From Hyphomicrobiales bacterium (GTDB taxonomy: Bacteria; Pseudomonadota; Alphaproteobacteria; Rhizobiales; RI-29): a DNA stretch of 64,000 bases. Shown in pieces: positions 16,558 to 24,593 of this stretch (positions within the stretch are counted from its first letter, which is position 1; every line of letters begins with the position of its first letter). Position numbers and translations under genes: made by a program. The stretch lies in contig WGLQ01000004.1 in NCBI GenBank assembly GCA_016125495.1, positions 1 through 64,000 on the forward strand. The letters run 5' to 3'. Under the pieces are notes generated by a model. That model did not search any database. It worked only from the letters and a program-made list of their open reading frames with translations, and was not told the origin of the DNA.

Positions 16558-17895
16558 TCAGTTGGCGCCGTTGTCCCGTGTGGCTTCGCGAGCGGAGGCG
16601 TCGGCATGGCCGCCGGGGCGGCGCGAACGGATCAAGCTGCGGATCCGGCGCGCGGCGTTCGCCAGCCGGCGGCGCTTGCGCACGGCGTTCTTTGCGAAGG
16701 TCTTGAGGACGCTGTAGCTCGTCAGCAGCAGGCCGTGCGGACGCAGGCTGAGATGCGTTTCGAAGAGCGCGATCTCGCTCGACCGCCACATCTCCTTGTG
16801 GCGACCCCGCCCCGGCCCGAGATCGATCCGCCGCGGGCCCGCTTCGATCTGGTGGACGATCACATCGTGCATGAGGAGCAGCCCAGGAGAGTGGCGGGCC
16901 AGTTCCTGCGAAGTCATCGAGATGGCGTGTACGAAGAACGTATCCTGGAACCGTTGACCGATCAGGACTGCGACCGGGGCCCCGGCGACCTCGAGCGAAT
17001 GGAACTCGACCTCACCACTACCGTCCGGCACGCCCGCGCCCGGAGAGGTCTGTTGCGCGAGGTTGCGCAGGAAGCGCTGCTGTATCGCGTTCTCGAATAC
17101 GTTTCGCTCGCCCCGCTCGGCAAGCTGGATCGCCTTTTGACCGAGGAACGTCTCGAGCGTCGTCAGCCGTTCGGCACCATCGCGTGCGACCCGATGCTCG
17201 AGCGTGCCACACTCGGCCAGCTTGCGTCGCTTGGCCTTGAGCAGCTTGCGCTGGTGCGCGCTGAGCGCGCAGCGTAGGAACCCCTCCGCCGGCAGGCTGG
17301 CGTCGACCTCGAATGCGAGGACGCCCGAGCACGCCGTCGCCAGTGCCGAAAAGGGATTTGCCTGCCCACCCCAGTGCCGCGGCTGGCTGAGCAGTTTGAC
17401 GGCCGCGATCGACGGATGCCGGGCCCGCACGGCCCGCAAGACCTGTCTCACCGTGGCCGCGTCGAAACCGCCGACGATGTCGTGGCGAAAGAGCCCCATG
17501 TTGTAGGCCGAGCGGCACTGTTCGAGCCACCTGAGGGAGGTTATCCCGAGCCGGCGGTGCAGGGCCATTGGCAGGATGAACGCGATCTCGCCTCTGGTGT
17601 CGCGACCGACGACGATGAGCGGGCGCTCGTTGGACTGGCCACGTGCCGCCACGACGAGGGACATGCACCAGGCGAACGACTGGAAGGCACTCCCGAGCGC
17701 CTTACTCTCGAAGGCACGCCATTCCGTCTCGATTTCCCCCGGACAGTCGTAAAGCGCGATTGTCAGGATGCGCCCGGCAACCGTGATCTGAGCATGCTGT
17801 CCGGGCTGGGTCGCGATGGCGCCGCCCGTCCCCATAGGGCGCGACTGTGTGCCGATCTGATCGTCGAGCATCCGGACGTCGAGCGTATCACGCAT
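16558..17895 (-). CDS. GNAT-fold acyltransferase of the CelD/BcsL type (Acetyltransf_6)
   Basis: 445 residues. The C-terminal half has the CelD/BcsL pattern: AHQRKLLKAKRRKLAECG, a basic helix typical of these exopolysaccharide-associated enzymes, then a GNAT-like core with EFHSLEVAGAPVAVLIGQRF, SPGLLLMHDVIVHQIEAG and IDLGPGRGRHKEMW. The C-terminal tail is strongly basic. Family members are thought to acylate polysaccharide or lipid-linked sugars using acyl-CoA; the substrate is not proven for this subgroup. The start at 17895 is a compromise: a longer in-frame extension would overlap the deacetylase gene, and an AGG lies about ten bases upstream. It follows the deacetylase by 130 bases on the same strand. 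Confidence 0.75.
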   Translation of the reverse strand: MRDTLDVRMLDDQIGTQSRPMGTGGAIATQPGQHAQITVAGRILTIALYDCPGEIETEWRAFESKALGSAFQSFAWCMSLVVAARGQSNERPLIVVGRDTRGEIAFILPMALHRRLGITSLRWLEQCRSAYNMGLFRHDIVGGFDAATVRQVLRAVRARHPSIAAVKLLSQPRHWGGQANPFSALATACSGVLAFEVDASLPAEGFLRCALSAHQRKLLKAKRRKLAECGTLEHRVARDGAERLTTLETFLGQKAIQLAERGERNVFENAIQQRFLRNLAQQTSPGAGVPDGSGEVEFHSLEVAGAPVAVLIGQRFQDTFFVHAISMTSQELARHSPGLLLMHDVIVHQIEAGPRRIDLGPGRGRHKEMWRSSEIALFETHLSLRPHGLLLTSYSVLKTFAKNAVRKRRRLANAARRIRSLIRSRRPGGHADASAREATRDNGAN

Positions 17896-18025
17896 CGCAA
17901 CTTGCCTGAAAAAGGTCCCCACGTTCTCGAAGTCCTTGCGTTGCAAGTTCCGTGCACGTTCGATCGATAGGGCTCGCGATTTCGTGATCGCTCGGCTGGC
18001 GGGACCTGCCGGGCCCGGAACGCGG

Positions 18026-18826
18026 TCAACCGACGGCGCTTCGCCCGGTGATGGATTCGAACAGCCGCCCGTCCACCCGCACATCGACGAGGTTGTGCTC
18101 GAGCGGCTTGTCGAGCAGCCACCGGGTCCGCGGAATGTTGAGCGGATCGATGGCCGTCGTGTGCAGCAGTCCGGGTGTCGACGCCGCGATGCGCTTCAGT
18201 CCGATGGAAGCACAGTAGGCGCGCAGGTCTTCGTTGAAATTGCGTCGCATGCCATAGGGCCAGGAGAAGTCGACCACCTCCTCACCGATGATGTTTTCGA
18301 GCATGGTCTTGTTCTGCGCGATTTCCGAGTCCCACATGATCTGCGGCAATCGTCCGAGATCGAAATGCGAATGCGTGTGGCAGCCGATGACATGGCCGCT
18401 CGCGCGGATTTCGACGAGCTCGCGCCTGGTCAGCGGCACGCGGTCTCGCTGGAAGGCGTTGCGGTCGTAATAGGCCGTGATGGTTTCTGCGTCGGCAAGG
18501 TCCCGGAATGGGAGCGTATTGACATAGAAGGTCGCCTGTACGTCGAGTTCATCGAGCAGCGGCAGCGCCTGGTGCCAGCACCGATAGTTGTCGTCGAACG
18601 TGACGAGCAGGAGCCGGTCGCCGGCCTCCTCGTCGCAATCGTCGACCAATTCGGCAGGTGTCACACAGCGGTAGCCGTGCGCCTTGAGATACTGGATGGC
18701 GGCCCGGAACTGCGGGTACTGATCCGGTTCGAGTTCGTGAAAGCACAGGCCGAGCCGGCGCGGCAGCGAGCGCATCGCGAGCAGCGTGTGTGATGCCCTG
18801 ACGAGGTTGAATATCGCGCTTTTCAA
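18026..18826 (-). CDS. Polysaccharide deacetylase (NodB-type carbohydrate esterase family 4)
   Basis: 266 residues. The NodB motifs are present: LLLVTFDDNYRCW (catalytic Asp and metal Asp, about 74-86) and IGCHTHSHFDLG (metal His pair, about 148-159), followed by DFSWPYGMR, the loop bearing the Arg-type residue. It removes an N-acetyl group from a sugar, probably from the amino sugar made by the aminotransferase trio upstream. The start codon is TTG at 18826: GGAGG sits seven bases before it and the upstream stop lies one base away, so the coupling decides the start. The N-terminus has only a short hydrophobic stretch, so it may be cytoplasmic and act on lipid-linked intermediates. Confidence 0.85.
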   Translation of the reverse strand: MKSAIFNLVRASHTLLAMRSLPRRLGLCFHELEPDQYPQFRAAIQYLKAHGYRCVTPAELVDDCDEEAGDRLLLVTFDDNYRCWHQALPLLDELDVQATFYVNTLPFRDLADAETITAYYDRNAFQRDRVPLTRRELVEIRASGHVIGCHTHSHFDLGRLPQIMWDSEIAQNKTMLENIIGEEVVDFSWPYGMRRNFNEDLRAYCASIGLKRIAASTPGLLHTTAIDPLNIPRTRWLLDKPLEHNLVDVRVDGRLFESITGRSAVG

Positions 18827-18827
18827 A

Positions 18828-19988
18828 TCAAACCTCCAAGTCTCTGATGATTTCGATCACGGTGTTCGCGATGATCTCGGCATCCCGCGCCATCAGCAGC
18901 GGATGGATCGGCAAGCTTATGACGCGCCGAGAAAATTCTTCAGTCAAGTCGAGATCGCTCGCCGCCTTGCCCGCGAAACCCGAAAAGAGGTGAATGGGCG
19001 GATAATGCAGGCTGGTCTGGATGCGGCGGGTGGTGAGCGCCGCCCGGACGCCGTCGCGCCGGTCCTGCGGAACGATGAGCGCGGCGATATGGCCGGCTCC
19101 TTCGTCCGGTCGGTCGCCGAAGACGAAATGCACGCCCTCGATCGCCGCCTCGCGGAAGCACCGGGCGTAGGTGGCGGCGACCTCGCGTCGGCGGGCATTC
19201 GCGCCGTCGAGCTTCTTCAGTTGCTCGATGCCGATGGCCGAGGCGATCTCGTTGGTGCGGTAGTTGAAGCCATGCTCGAGCACGTCATAGGTGCTCGCCC
19301 GGCCGCGGTGCCGATCCCAAGACAGCGTCGTCATGCCGTGCGAGCGCAGCAGTCTGACGCGCGCGGCGACCTCGTCGTCGTCGCTGACGACCATGCCACC
19401 CTCACCCGTCGTCATGTTCTTGTTGGCAAAGAACGAGAACGTGCCGACCGCGCCGAACGTGCCGAGCGCGCGCCCGCCGAGCGAAGGCACCCTCTGGGCC
19501 GGACCGTGGCAGGCGTCCTCGATGAGCGCGATCCCGCGCTCGCGGCAGATCGCGAGGAGTTCGCCGAGCCGTGCCGGATAGCCGCCGAAGTGCATGGCGA
19601 CGACGGCCTTCGTTCGCGGCGTGATGCGCCGGATGACGTCCTGCGGATCGATGGTCGGTTCGTCGAGGGAGACGATATCGGCAAAGATCGGCGCGGCGCC
19701 GGCCGCGATCGTGATGTTGGCGCTCGCAACGAAGGTCAGCGACGGCTGGATGACCTCGTCGCCCGGGCCGATGCCGAGCGCCAGCGTTGCGACATGCAAT
19801 GCGGCGGTGCCGTTCGAGACCGCGATCGCGTGGCGAGCGCCGAGCTTCTCGGCGAAAGCTTTCTCGAAGGCCTGCGTCCTCGGACCCGTCGAGAGCCAGG
19901 CGCTCTCGACCGTGGCGCGCGCGGCCTCGGCCTCTTCGGCCCCGAGGGTCGTCTCGCAGAGTGTGTAGAGCCAGGGCTGGTCGTTCAT
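18828..19988 (-). CDS. DegT/DnrJ/EryC1-type sugar aminotransferase (PLP)
   Basis: 386 residues, the usual family length. SFFANKNMTTGEGG contains the PLP-binding lysine; other family marks are AVSNGTAALHVATLALGIG near residue 55, PSLTFVASANITIAAGAAP, and IEDACHGPAQRV with the PLP-contacting Asp. These enzymes transfer an amino group from glutamate to a keto sugar nucleotide. With the SDR and nucleotidyltransferase genes directly upstream it forms a three-step NDP-amino-sugar route. The start at 19988 is four bases after the upstream stop; a 71-residue Ser/Thr/Arg-rich extension in frame is an artefact of reading through the neighbour. Confidence 0.9.
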   Translation of the reverse strand: MNDQPWLYTLCETTLGAEEAEAARATVESAWLSTGPRTQAFEKAFAEKLGARHAIAVSNGTAALHVATLALGIGPGDEVIQPSLTFVASANITIAAGAAPIFADIVSLDEPTIDPQDVIRRITPRTKAVVAMHFGGYPARLGELLAICRERGIALIEDACHGPAQRVPSLGGRALGTFGAVGTFSFFANKNMTTGEGGMVVSDDDEVAARVRLLRSHGMTTLSWDRHRGRASTYDVLEHGFNYRTNEIASAIGIEQLKKLDGANARRREVAATYARCFREAAIEGVHFVFGDRPDEGAGHIAALIVPQDRRDGVRAALTTRRIQTSLHYPPIHLFSGFAGKAASDLDLTEEFSRRVISLPIHPLLMARDAEIIANTVIEIIRDLEV

Positions 19989-19992
19989 CTCG

Positions 19993-20817
19993 TCAGCTCC
20001 TCGTGATGCCGAAGCGTTCGGGTTCGCGCTCGAAGATGTCCTGTGCCTCCGCGTAGTCGGCCGGCCGGCCGATATCGAGCCAGAAGGCATCGTTGCGGTA
20101 GAGATTGACGTGCTCGCCCGCCTCGAGGAGCTTGTGCACGAGAGAGGGAAAATCGAGGTACTTGTCGTCCTCGATGTGCTCGAGCACGCGCGGCTCGTAC
20201 ACATAGACTCCCATGCTGACCTCGTGCGTGTAGGAGGGCTTTTCGAGGTATCCGGTCAGCACTCCCTCCCCATTGCTGACCAGCACGCCGAGGTCGATGC
20301 ACACCTCCTTGCGGTGCACCGCGATGGTCAGGATCGCCCCCGACGCTTTGTGCGCGCGAACGAGGTCCGCGTAGTCGAGGTTGGTCAGCACGTCCCCGTT
20401 CATGGCGAGGAATGTGCGGTCGAGGTCGGGCACCCGCTTCAGCGAGCCGGCGGTGCCGGACGGCCGGTCCTCGTCGATCGTCGCGATGTCGAGGCTCGCC
20501 TGCAGCCAGGGTCGCGCTCCGACGTAGGCCCGGATCAGTTCTGCGAGATGGCCGAGCGAGAGAGTGATGTGACGAAAGCCCTTTCCGGCGAGCTGGCGCA
20601 GCACCACCTCGAGGATCGGCATATCGCCGAGCGGCACTAGCGGTTTTGGAAAGGATGCCGTGAAGGGGCGCAGGCGCGTGCCCTTGCCACCCGCCAGGAT
20701 CACCACGGGCACGTCGGCCATCGCCAGAGTGCCCTGCATGGCCGGCCGGCCCCGTTCGGGGCTTGCCGCTGCGGCCGCCCCGGGGGAAAGCATACCGCTG
20801 TCGAGGGACGTGGACAT
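19993..20817 (-). CDS. Sugar-1-phosphate nucleotidyltransferase (RmlA/GMP-type)
   Basis: 274 residues. The N-terminal signature VVILAGGKGTRLRPFT then FPKPLVPLGDMPIL is the nucleotidyltransferase P-loop and sugar-binding lysine; FLAMNGDVLTNLD supplies the metal-binding Asp, and FWLDIGRPADYAEA closes the family pattern. It converts an NTP and a sugar-1-phosphate to NDP-sugar and pyrophosphate. The nucleotide (GDP, CDP or dTDP) is not readable; short COG1208-type enzymes without a left-handed helix are often heptose or mannose enzymes. Start and upstream stop share a base (TGATG), so translation is coupled to the SDR. An Ala/Pro-rich 33-residue N-terminal tail precedes the catalytic fold. Confidence 0.85.
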   Translation of the reverse strand: MSTSLDSGMLSPGAAAAASPERGRPAMQGTLAMADVPVVILAGGKGTRLRPFTASFPKPLVPLGDMPILEVVLRQLAGKGFRHITLSLGHLAELIRAYVGARPWLQASLDIATIDEDRPSGTAGSLKRVPDLDRTFLAMNGDVLTNLDYADLVRAHKASGAILTIAVHRKEVCIDLGVLVSNGEGVLTGYLEKPSYTHEVSMGVYVYEPRVLEHIEDDKYLDFPSLVHKLLEAGEHVNLYRNDAFWLDIGRPADYAEAQDIFEREPERFGITRS

Positions 20818-21989
20818 CAAGCGACCTCCCTCATCTGGGTGCGGCCACCGCCGTCGGCGCCGACCGTGCCGTCGAGCCGCGCGAGCGCGTGGTTGCCGTA
20901 GAAATTCCGCCGGTCATCGACATCGTCGAGAAGGTGGCTCGCCATGGCGGCAAGCACTTCGTCGATCCCGTCACCCACCGAATAGGCCGGTGTGAACTGC
21001 AGAACGCGGCGGACCTTCTCGAAGCTGACGCGATAGTTGCGCGGATCGCTCGAGTTCTCGCGGTAGGCGACGCGCCCTGCCGGCAGCCGTTCGAGCACTA
21101 GGTCGACGATGCTCTGCTTGGTGTGGTTGTTGGCGTCGCCCCCGGCGTTGAAGACCTCGAATGCGACATCCTCGATCGGGAAATCGAGCACCCGGTCGAT
21201 CAGCCGCGCGAAATCGCGGACGTGGCAGTAAGGCCGCCACGTGTGCGCATCGAAGACGACCAGTTCACGCCCGAGGCCGAGTTCCCGCACGAATTCGTTG
21301 ACGGTGAGATCGAAGCGCATGCGTGGCGCAAGTCCGAAGGCCGTCGCAAAGCGCAGCACTGTCACCGCATAGTCGACTTTTCCCTCCAGCCCGAGCAGAT
21401 GCTGCTCGGCCGCGACCTTCGATTTGGCATAGAGCGAGAGAGGGTTCAGCTCGTGGTTCTCGTCGGCCAGCACGTTCCCCTGGATGAGACCGTAGTTCGA
21501 GCACGTGGAGACGAAAATGACCTTGTTGAGCCCGCGCCCGTCGAGCGCATCGATGAGGCGCCGCATCGCGATGTCGTTGATCACGTGGGCCTCGGCTGGG
21601 AATGCCTTGGTGATCGGGTCGCCGACGAGACCGGCGAGGATGACGACGTCGGTGACATCCGCGAGGGCCCGCTCGAGTGTTTCGGCATCGCCCATGTCGC
21701 CATGGAGGAATTCATAGCGCGGATGCAGCAAGAAGCCCGAGATCGCGCCGGCGTGCCCGTAGGTGAGCAGATCGAGGCAGCGCACGTGATGGCCTGCCGC
21801 GAGCAGCCGGGCCGTCACGGGGCCGCCGATATAGCCGGCTCCTCCCACCACGAGCACGCGTCGCTCGGTTTGCGCTCCGATACGCGTTCCGAGGCGGCGA
21901 TCCTCCGCGGCGAGACGCGAAAGCATCTCGTCGGAGATTTCACCCGCCCATTTTTCGACGACACCGACCTTGCCTTCCACGACTGTCAT
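20817..21989 (-). CDS. NAD(P)-dependent epimerase/dehydratase (extended SDR)
   Basis: 390 residues. A Rossmann signature VLVVGGAGYIGG lies at 45-56, after an unusual 44-residue N-terminal extension, and the catalytic YAKSK motif (Tyr187, Lys191) follows STCSNYG. RPYCHVRDFARLI and VFNAGGDANNHTKQSIVDLV are the usual substrate-side segments of nucleotide-sugar SDRs. It would oxidise, dehydrate or epimerise the NDP-sugar then used by the aminotransferase. The start at 21989 has GGAG ten bases upstream. It is the first gene of a block running on through the nucleotidyltransferase, aminotransferase and deacetylase with overlaps of one base or gaps of a few bases. Confidence 0.87.
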   Translation of the reverse strand: MTVVEGKVGVVEKWAGEISDEMLSRLAAEDRRLGTRIGAQTERRVLVVGGAGYIGGPVTARLLAAGHHVRCLDLLTYGHAGAISGFLLHPRYEFLHGDMGDAETLERALADVTDVVILAGLVGDPITKAFPAEAHVINDIAMRRLIDALDGRGLNKVIFVSTCSNYGLIQGNVLADENHELNPLSLYAKSKVAAEQHLLGLEGKVDYAVTVLRFATAFGLAPRMRFDLTVNEFVRELGLGRELVVFDAHTWRPYCHVRDFARLIDRVLDFPIEDVAFEVFNAGGDANNHTKQSIVDLVLERLPAGRVAYRENSSDPRNYRVSFEKVRRVLQFTPAYSVGDGIDEVLAAMASHLLDDVDDRRNFYGNHALARLDGTVGADGGGRTQMREVA

Positions 21990-22075
21990 GTTCTTGTTTC
22001 TCCGTAGGTTGGCCGCGCCAGACTGCAATAGCCTCTCTTTTGGAGAATGACCTGTGCAAGTTCCCGGCCAAATCT

Positions 22076-23281
22076 TCAGAGCTCGCTCGTCGCGGCCGCC
22101 GTTTCCTTCCCGGATGCTTCACGACTCGTTACGGGACGTGCATTGATGATGCGGGTGACACCGGCCTCGAAGGCGGCTGGCGAGAACCGCTCGAGGTAGC
22201 GCGCCCGGGCCCGGCGGCTGTCCCGGCGCAGCGCCGCGCGGTCGATCGCATAGCTCACGGCCCGCTCGGTCATCGCCTCGCGCACCAGGTCCCTGGCCAT
22301 GCGGTGGCTGAGGACGTTGATCGCGAGTTCGTCCCCCATCAGGGAGCTGATGCCGCCGGCATCGAGCGTCAGCGGCACCGCGCCGCCCGCCATCGCCTCG
22401 AGCAGCACGAGCGGTGCATGGTCGTGCCGTGTCGGATAAATGAAGAGATCGGCCTCGCACATCAGCGCCATCTTTTCCTCTTGCGAGAGGAATCCGACGA
22501 GATCGACGACCTCCTCGAGACCGCACCGCGTCACCTCCAAGGCGAGGTCCTGGCGGCTGAGCGCGGCCGTCTCGCCGCCGGCAAGCGTTGCGCGAACGGC
22601 GATGCCCCGATCACGCAGGGCCGCGATCACCGAAATGAAATCGAGCACACCCTTTCGCTCGTCGTAGTTCCCGAGATAGGCGCAGTGGAGGGGCGAATCG
22701 TCCGGCCGTGCCGCGCGTGGCATCAGGCATTCCTCACCGGGATCCTCGGCCATGTTCGGCAACCGGTTCACCCGCGCGAAGATGCCCGAGCCCTCCGCGA
22801 GGCGCGCCGTCTCCTCCGTTATGGCGATGAGTTCCGAGCCCTTGAGCAGGCGGCGCAGGGCGCGCTCACGAAGACCCCGGCCGATGACGACGCCGGCGAG
22901 CCCTTCGGTGTGGAGATGGACCAGCACCCGCCGCGCACTGAGCCCGGCCAGCCAGGCGAGCGCCCCGTCGCGCAGCGCCGCGTGCGACCACGGCGTGAAG
23001 GTGAGATAGGCGATGTCGGTGCGCGGTCCGATGAGCGCGCGCGCGACCAGTGTTCCTGCGAGACTCGTCAGTTCCAGAACCTTCGAAATGCTCTTGGAGC
23101 CGATGTCGGCGAGCGAGCGCGCTCCGCCGCGCCAGAGATGCTCGACCGTCGTGTCGGGTTGGGCGCTCAGGATGTCGCTGACCCGTTTCGAGACGACGGT
23201 GACACCATGCACGGGCGGCGGCAGCTGCGCGAGGAAGAGGACACTGGTCGTGGCATCGCTGTTGCAGGATCGGCTCGTCAT
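22076..23281 (-). CDS. Glycosyltransferase, GT4-type
   Basis: 401 residues. The start region SVLFLAQLPPPVHGVTVVS is the N-terminal acceptor loop of GT4 enzymes. The C-terminal domain has LHCAYLGNYDERKGVLDFI and FIYPTRHDHAPLVLLEAMAGG, the donor-binding site with the terminal E of the EX7E-like pair. It would transfer a sugar to the growing lipid-linked unit. Start at 23281: GGGAG seven bases upstream. A far longer in-phase open frame extends to 24352, but that part is the antisense of the GDP-mannose epimerase-like gene and I reject it. It lies 86 bases before the SDR gene on the same strand and is divergent from the epimerase. Confidence 0.87.
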   Translation of the reverse strand: MTSRSCNSDATTSVLFLAQLPPPVHGVTVVSKRVSDILSAQPDTTVEHLWRGGARSLADIGSKSISKVLELTSLAGTLVARALIGPRTDIAYLTFTPWSHAALRDGALAWLAGLSARRVLVHLHTEGLAGVVIGRGLRERALRRLLKGSELIAITEETARLAEGSGIFARVNRLPNMAEDPGEECLMPRAARPDDSPLHCAYLGNYDERKGVLDFISVIAALRDRGIAVRATLAGGETAALSRQDLALEVTRCGLEEVVDLVGFLSQEEKMALMCEADLFIYPTRHDHAPLVLLEAMAGGAVPLTLDAGGISSLMGDELAINVLSHRMARDLVREAMTERAVSYAIDRAALRRDSRRARARYLERFSPAAFEAGVTRIINARPVTSREASGKETAAATSEL

Positions 23282-23494
23282 CGCTGGCTCCCATTGCGAA
23301 GGGTCTGGGGAGACCGAAGCCAGGATCATGCCAACCGGCCCTGCGTCACCATGGGACGCGGAAGCTGAGCGCAAGCAGACCGGCGGGAATGGCATGGGAA
23401 TTGCTCGAAACCCGACGAACTCGACCGAGCGGTCGGCGCATCGCGAGCGGGGGACGGCCCGGCGGCGCGTCAAAGCAGAAAGAAAGGCAACTCC

Positions 23495-24484
23495 ATGAAA
23501 ACGGCACTGGTTTGCGGCGCGGGCGGCTTCATCGGCTCCCATCTCGTCAAGCGTTTGAAGCGCGAGGGTTTCTGGGTGCGCGGTGCGGACCTGAAGTTCC
23601 CGGAGTTCGCCGAGACCGAGGCCGATGATTTCGTCATCGCCGACCTGCGCGAGCCGGACAATTGCCGTGGCATCGTCGATCGCCGTTTCGACGAGGTCTA
23701 CCAGCTCGCCGCCGACATGGGCGGCGCCGGCTACATCTTCACCGGTGAGCACGACGCCGCGATCATGCACAACTCGGCGATGATCAACCTCAACATGCTC
23801 GAGGCTTGCAAGAACCGCAACGTCAAGCGCGTGTTCTATTCCTCCTCCGCCTGCATGTACCCCGAGCACAACCAGACCGATCCGCTCGCCCCCGTGACCC
23901 GTGAGGACAGCGCCTATCCGGCCAATCCCGACAGCGAGTACGGCTGGGAAAAGCTCTTCTCCGAGCGCCTCTACCTCGCCTACAGCCGCAACTACGGCAT
24001 GCAGACCCGCGTTGCCCGCTATCACAACATTTTCGGTCCCGAAGGCACCTGGACCGGTGGCAAGGAAAAGGCCCCGGCCGCGTTCTGCCGCAAGATCGCC
24101 GAGATCGAGGAGGGCGGAACGATCCAGATGTGGGGCGACGGCGAGCAGACCCGCTCGTTCCTCTACATCGACGAGTGTCTCGAGGGCACGATCCGGCTGA
24201 CGCGCTCCGAATGCCGAGTGCCCGTCAATATCGGCTCCGAGGAGATGGTCTCGATCAACCAGCTTGCCATGATGGTCGCCGACGTCGCCGGCAAGCGGAT
24301 CGATATCGAGCACATCCCTGGCCCGCTCGGCGTGCGCGGGCGCAACTCGCACAACGAGTTGATCGGAAAAATGCTCGGCTGGAAGCCGTCCGAGAGCTTG
24401 CTGGCCGGCATCCAGAAGACCTACCCCTGGATCGCCAAGCAGGTGGCGGCCCAGCGCGGCAGCAACTATCGCGTCGCCGCCTGA
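23495..24484 (+). CDS. GDP-mannose 3,5-epimerase-like extended SDR
   Basis: 329 residues. After the Rossmann GAGGFIGSH (8-16) it reproduces the conserved segments I know from plant GDP-mannose 3,5-epimerase: AADMGGAGYI (72-81), SSSACMYPE (Cys120, acid/base), YGWEK (Tyr149-Lys153, hydride transfer), GPEGTWTGGKEKAPAAFCRK (181-200, Lys192), MWGDGEQTRSFLYIDECLEG (212-231), NIGSEEMVSINQLA and GPLGVRGRNS. That enzyme turns GDP-D-mannose into GDP-L-galactose and GDP-L-gulose. Every catalytic residue is kept, so this activity is plausible and the mannose-1-phosphate guanylyltransferase at 28.9 kb would supply the substrate. The ATG has AAAGG seven bases upstream. A general nucleotide-sugar epimerase is the alternative. 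Confidence 0.8.
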   Translation: MKTALVCGAGGFIGSHLVKRLKREGFWVRGADLKFPEFAETEADDFVIADLREPDNCRGIVDRRFDEVYQLAADMGGAGYIFTGEHDAAIMHNSAMINLNMLEACKNRNVKRVFYSSSACMYPEHNQTDPLAPVTREDSAYPANPDSEYGWEKLFSERLYLAYSRNYGMQTRVARYHNIFGPEGTWTGGKEKAPAAFCRKIAEIEEGGTIQMWGDGEQTRSFLYIDECLEGTIRLTRSECRVPVNIGSEEMVSINQLAMMVADVAGKRIDIEHIPGPLGVRGRNSHNELIGKMLGWKPSESLLAGIQKTYPWIAKQVAAQRGSNYRVAA

Positions 24485-24534
24485 CCTGAACGAGCACTGC
24501 GAACCACCCGACTGCGAAAACGGGACGACCGCGG

Positions 24535-24558
24535 GCGGCGCCGGACCATCGGCGCCGC
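24535..24558. terminator. Perfect GC hairpin between convergent genes
   Basis: Nine-base perfect arms (GCGGCGCCG and CGGCGCCGC, 24535-24543 and 24550-24558) around a six-base loop, in the 109-base gap between the convergent epimerase and cyclopropane synthase genes. A short TGTTGCGTTTG follows on the plus strand. It is likely to end transcription in both directions. Confidence 0.6.
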
Positions 24559-24593
24559 TGTTGCGTTTGCGACTGTCATCCGGGGCCCTGCCA

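Noticed and set aside
22076-24352. 758-codon open frame on minus containing the glycosyltransferase
   Set aside because: The N-terminal 357 codons are the reverse strand of the GDP-mannose epimerase-like gene; the true start with a good ribosome site is 23281.
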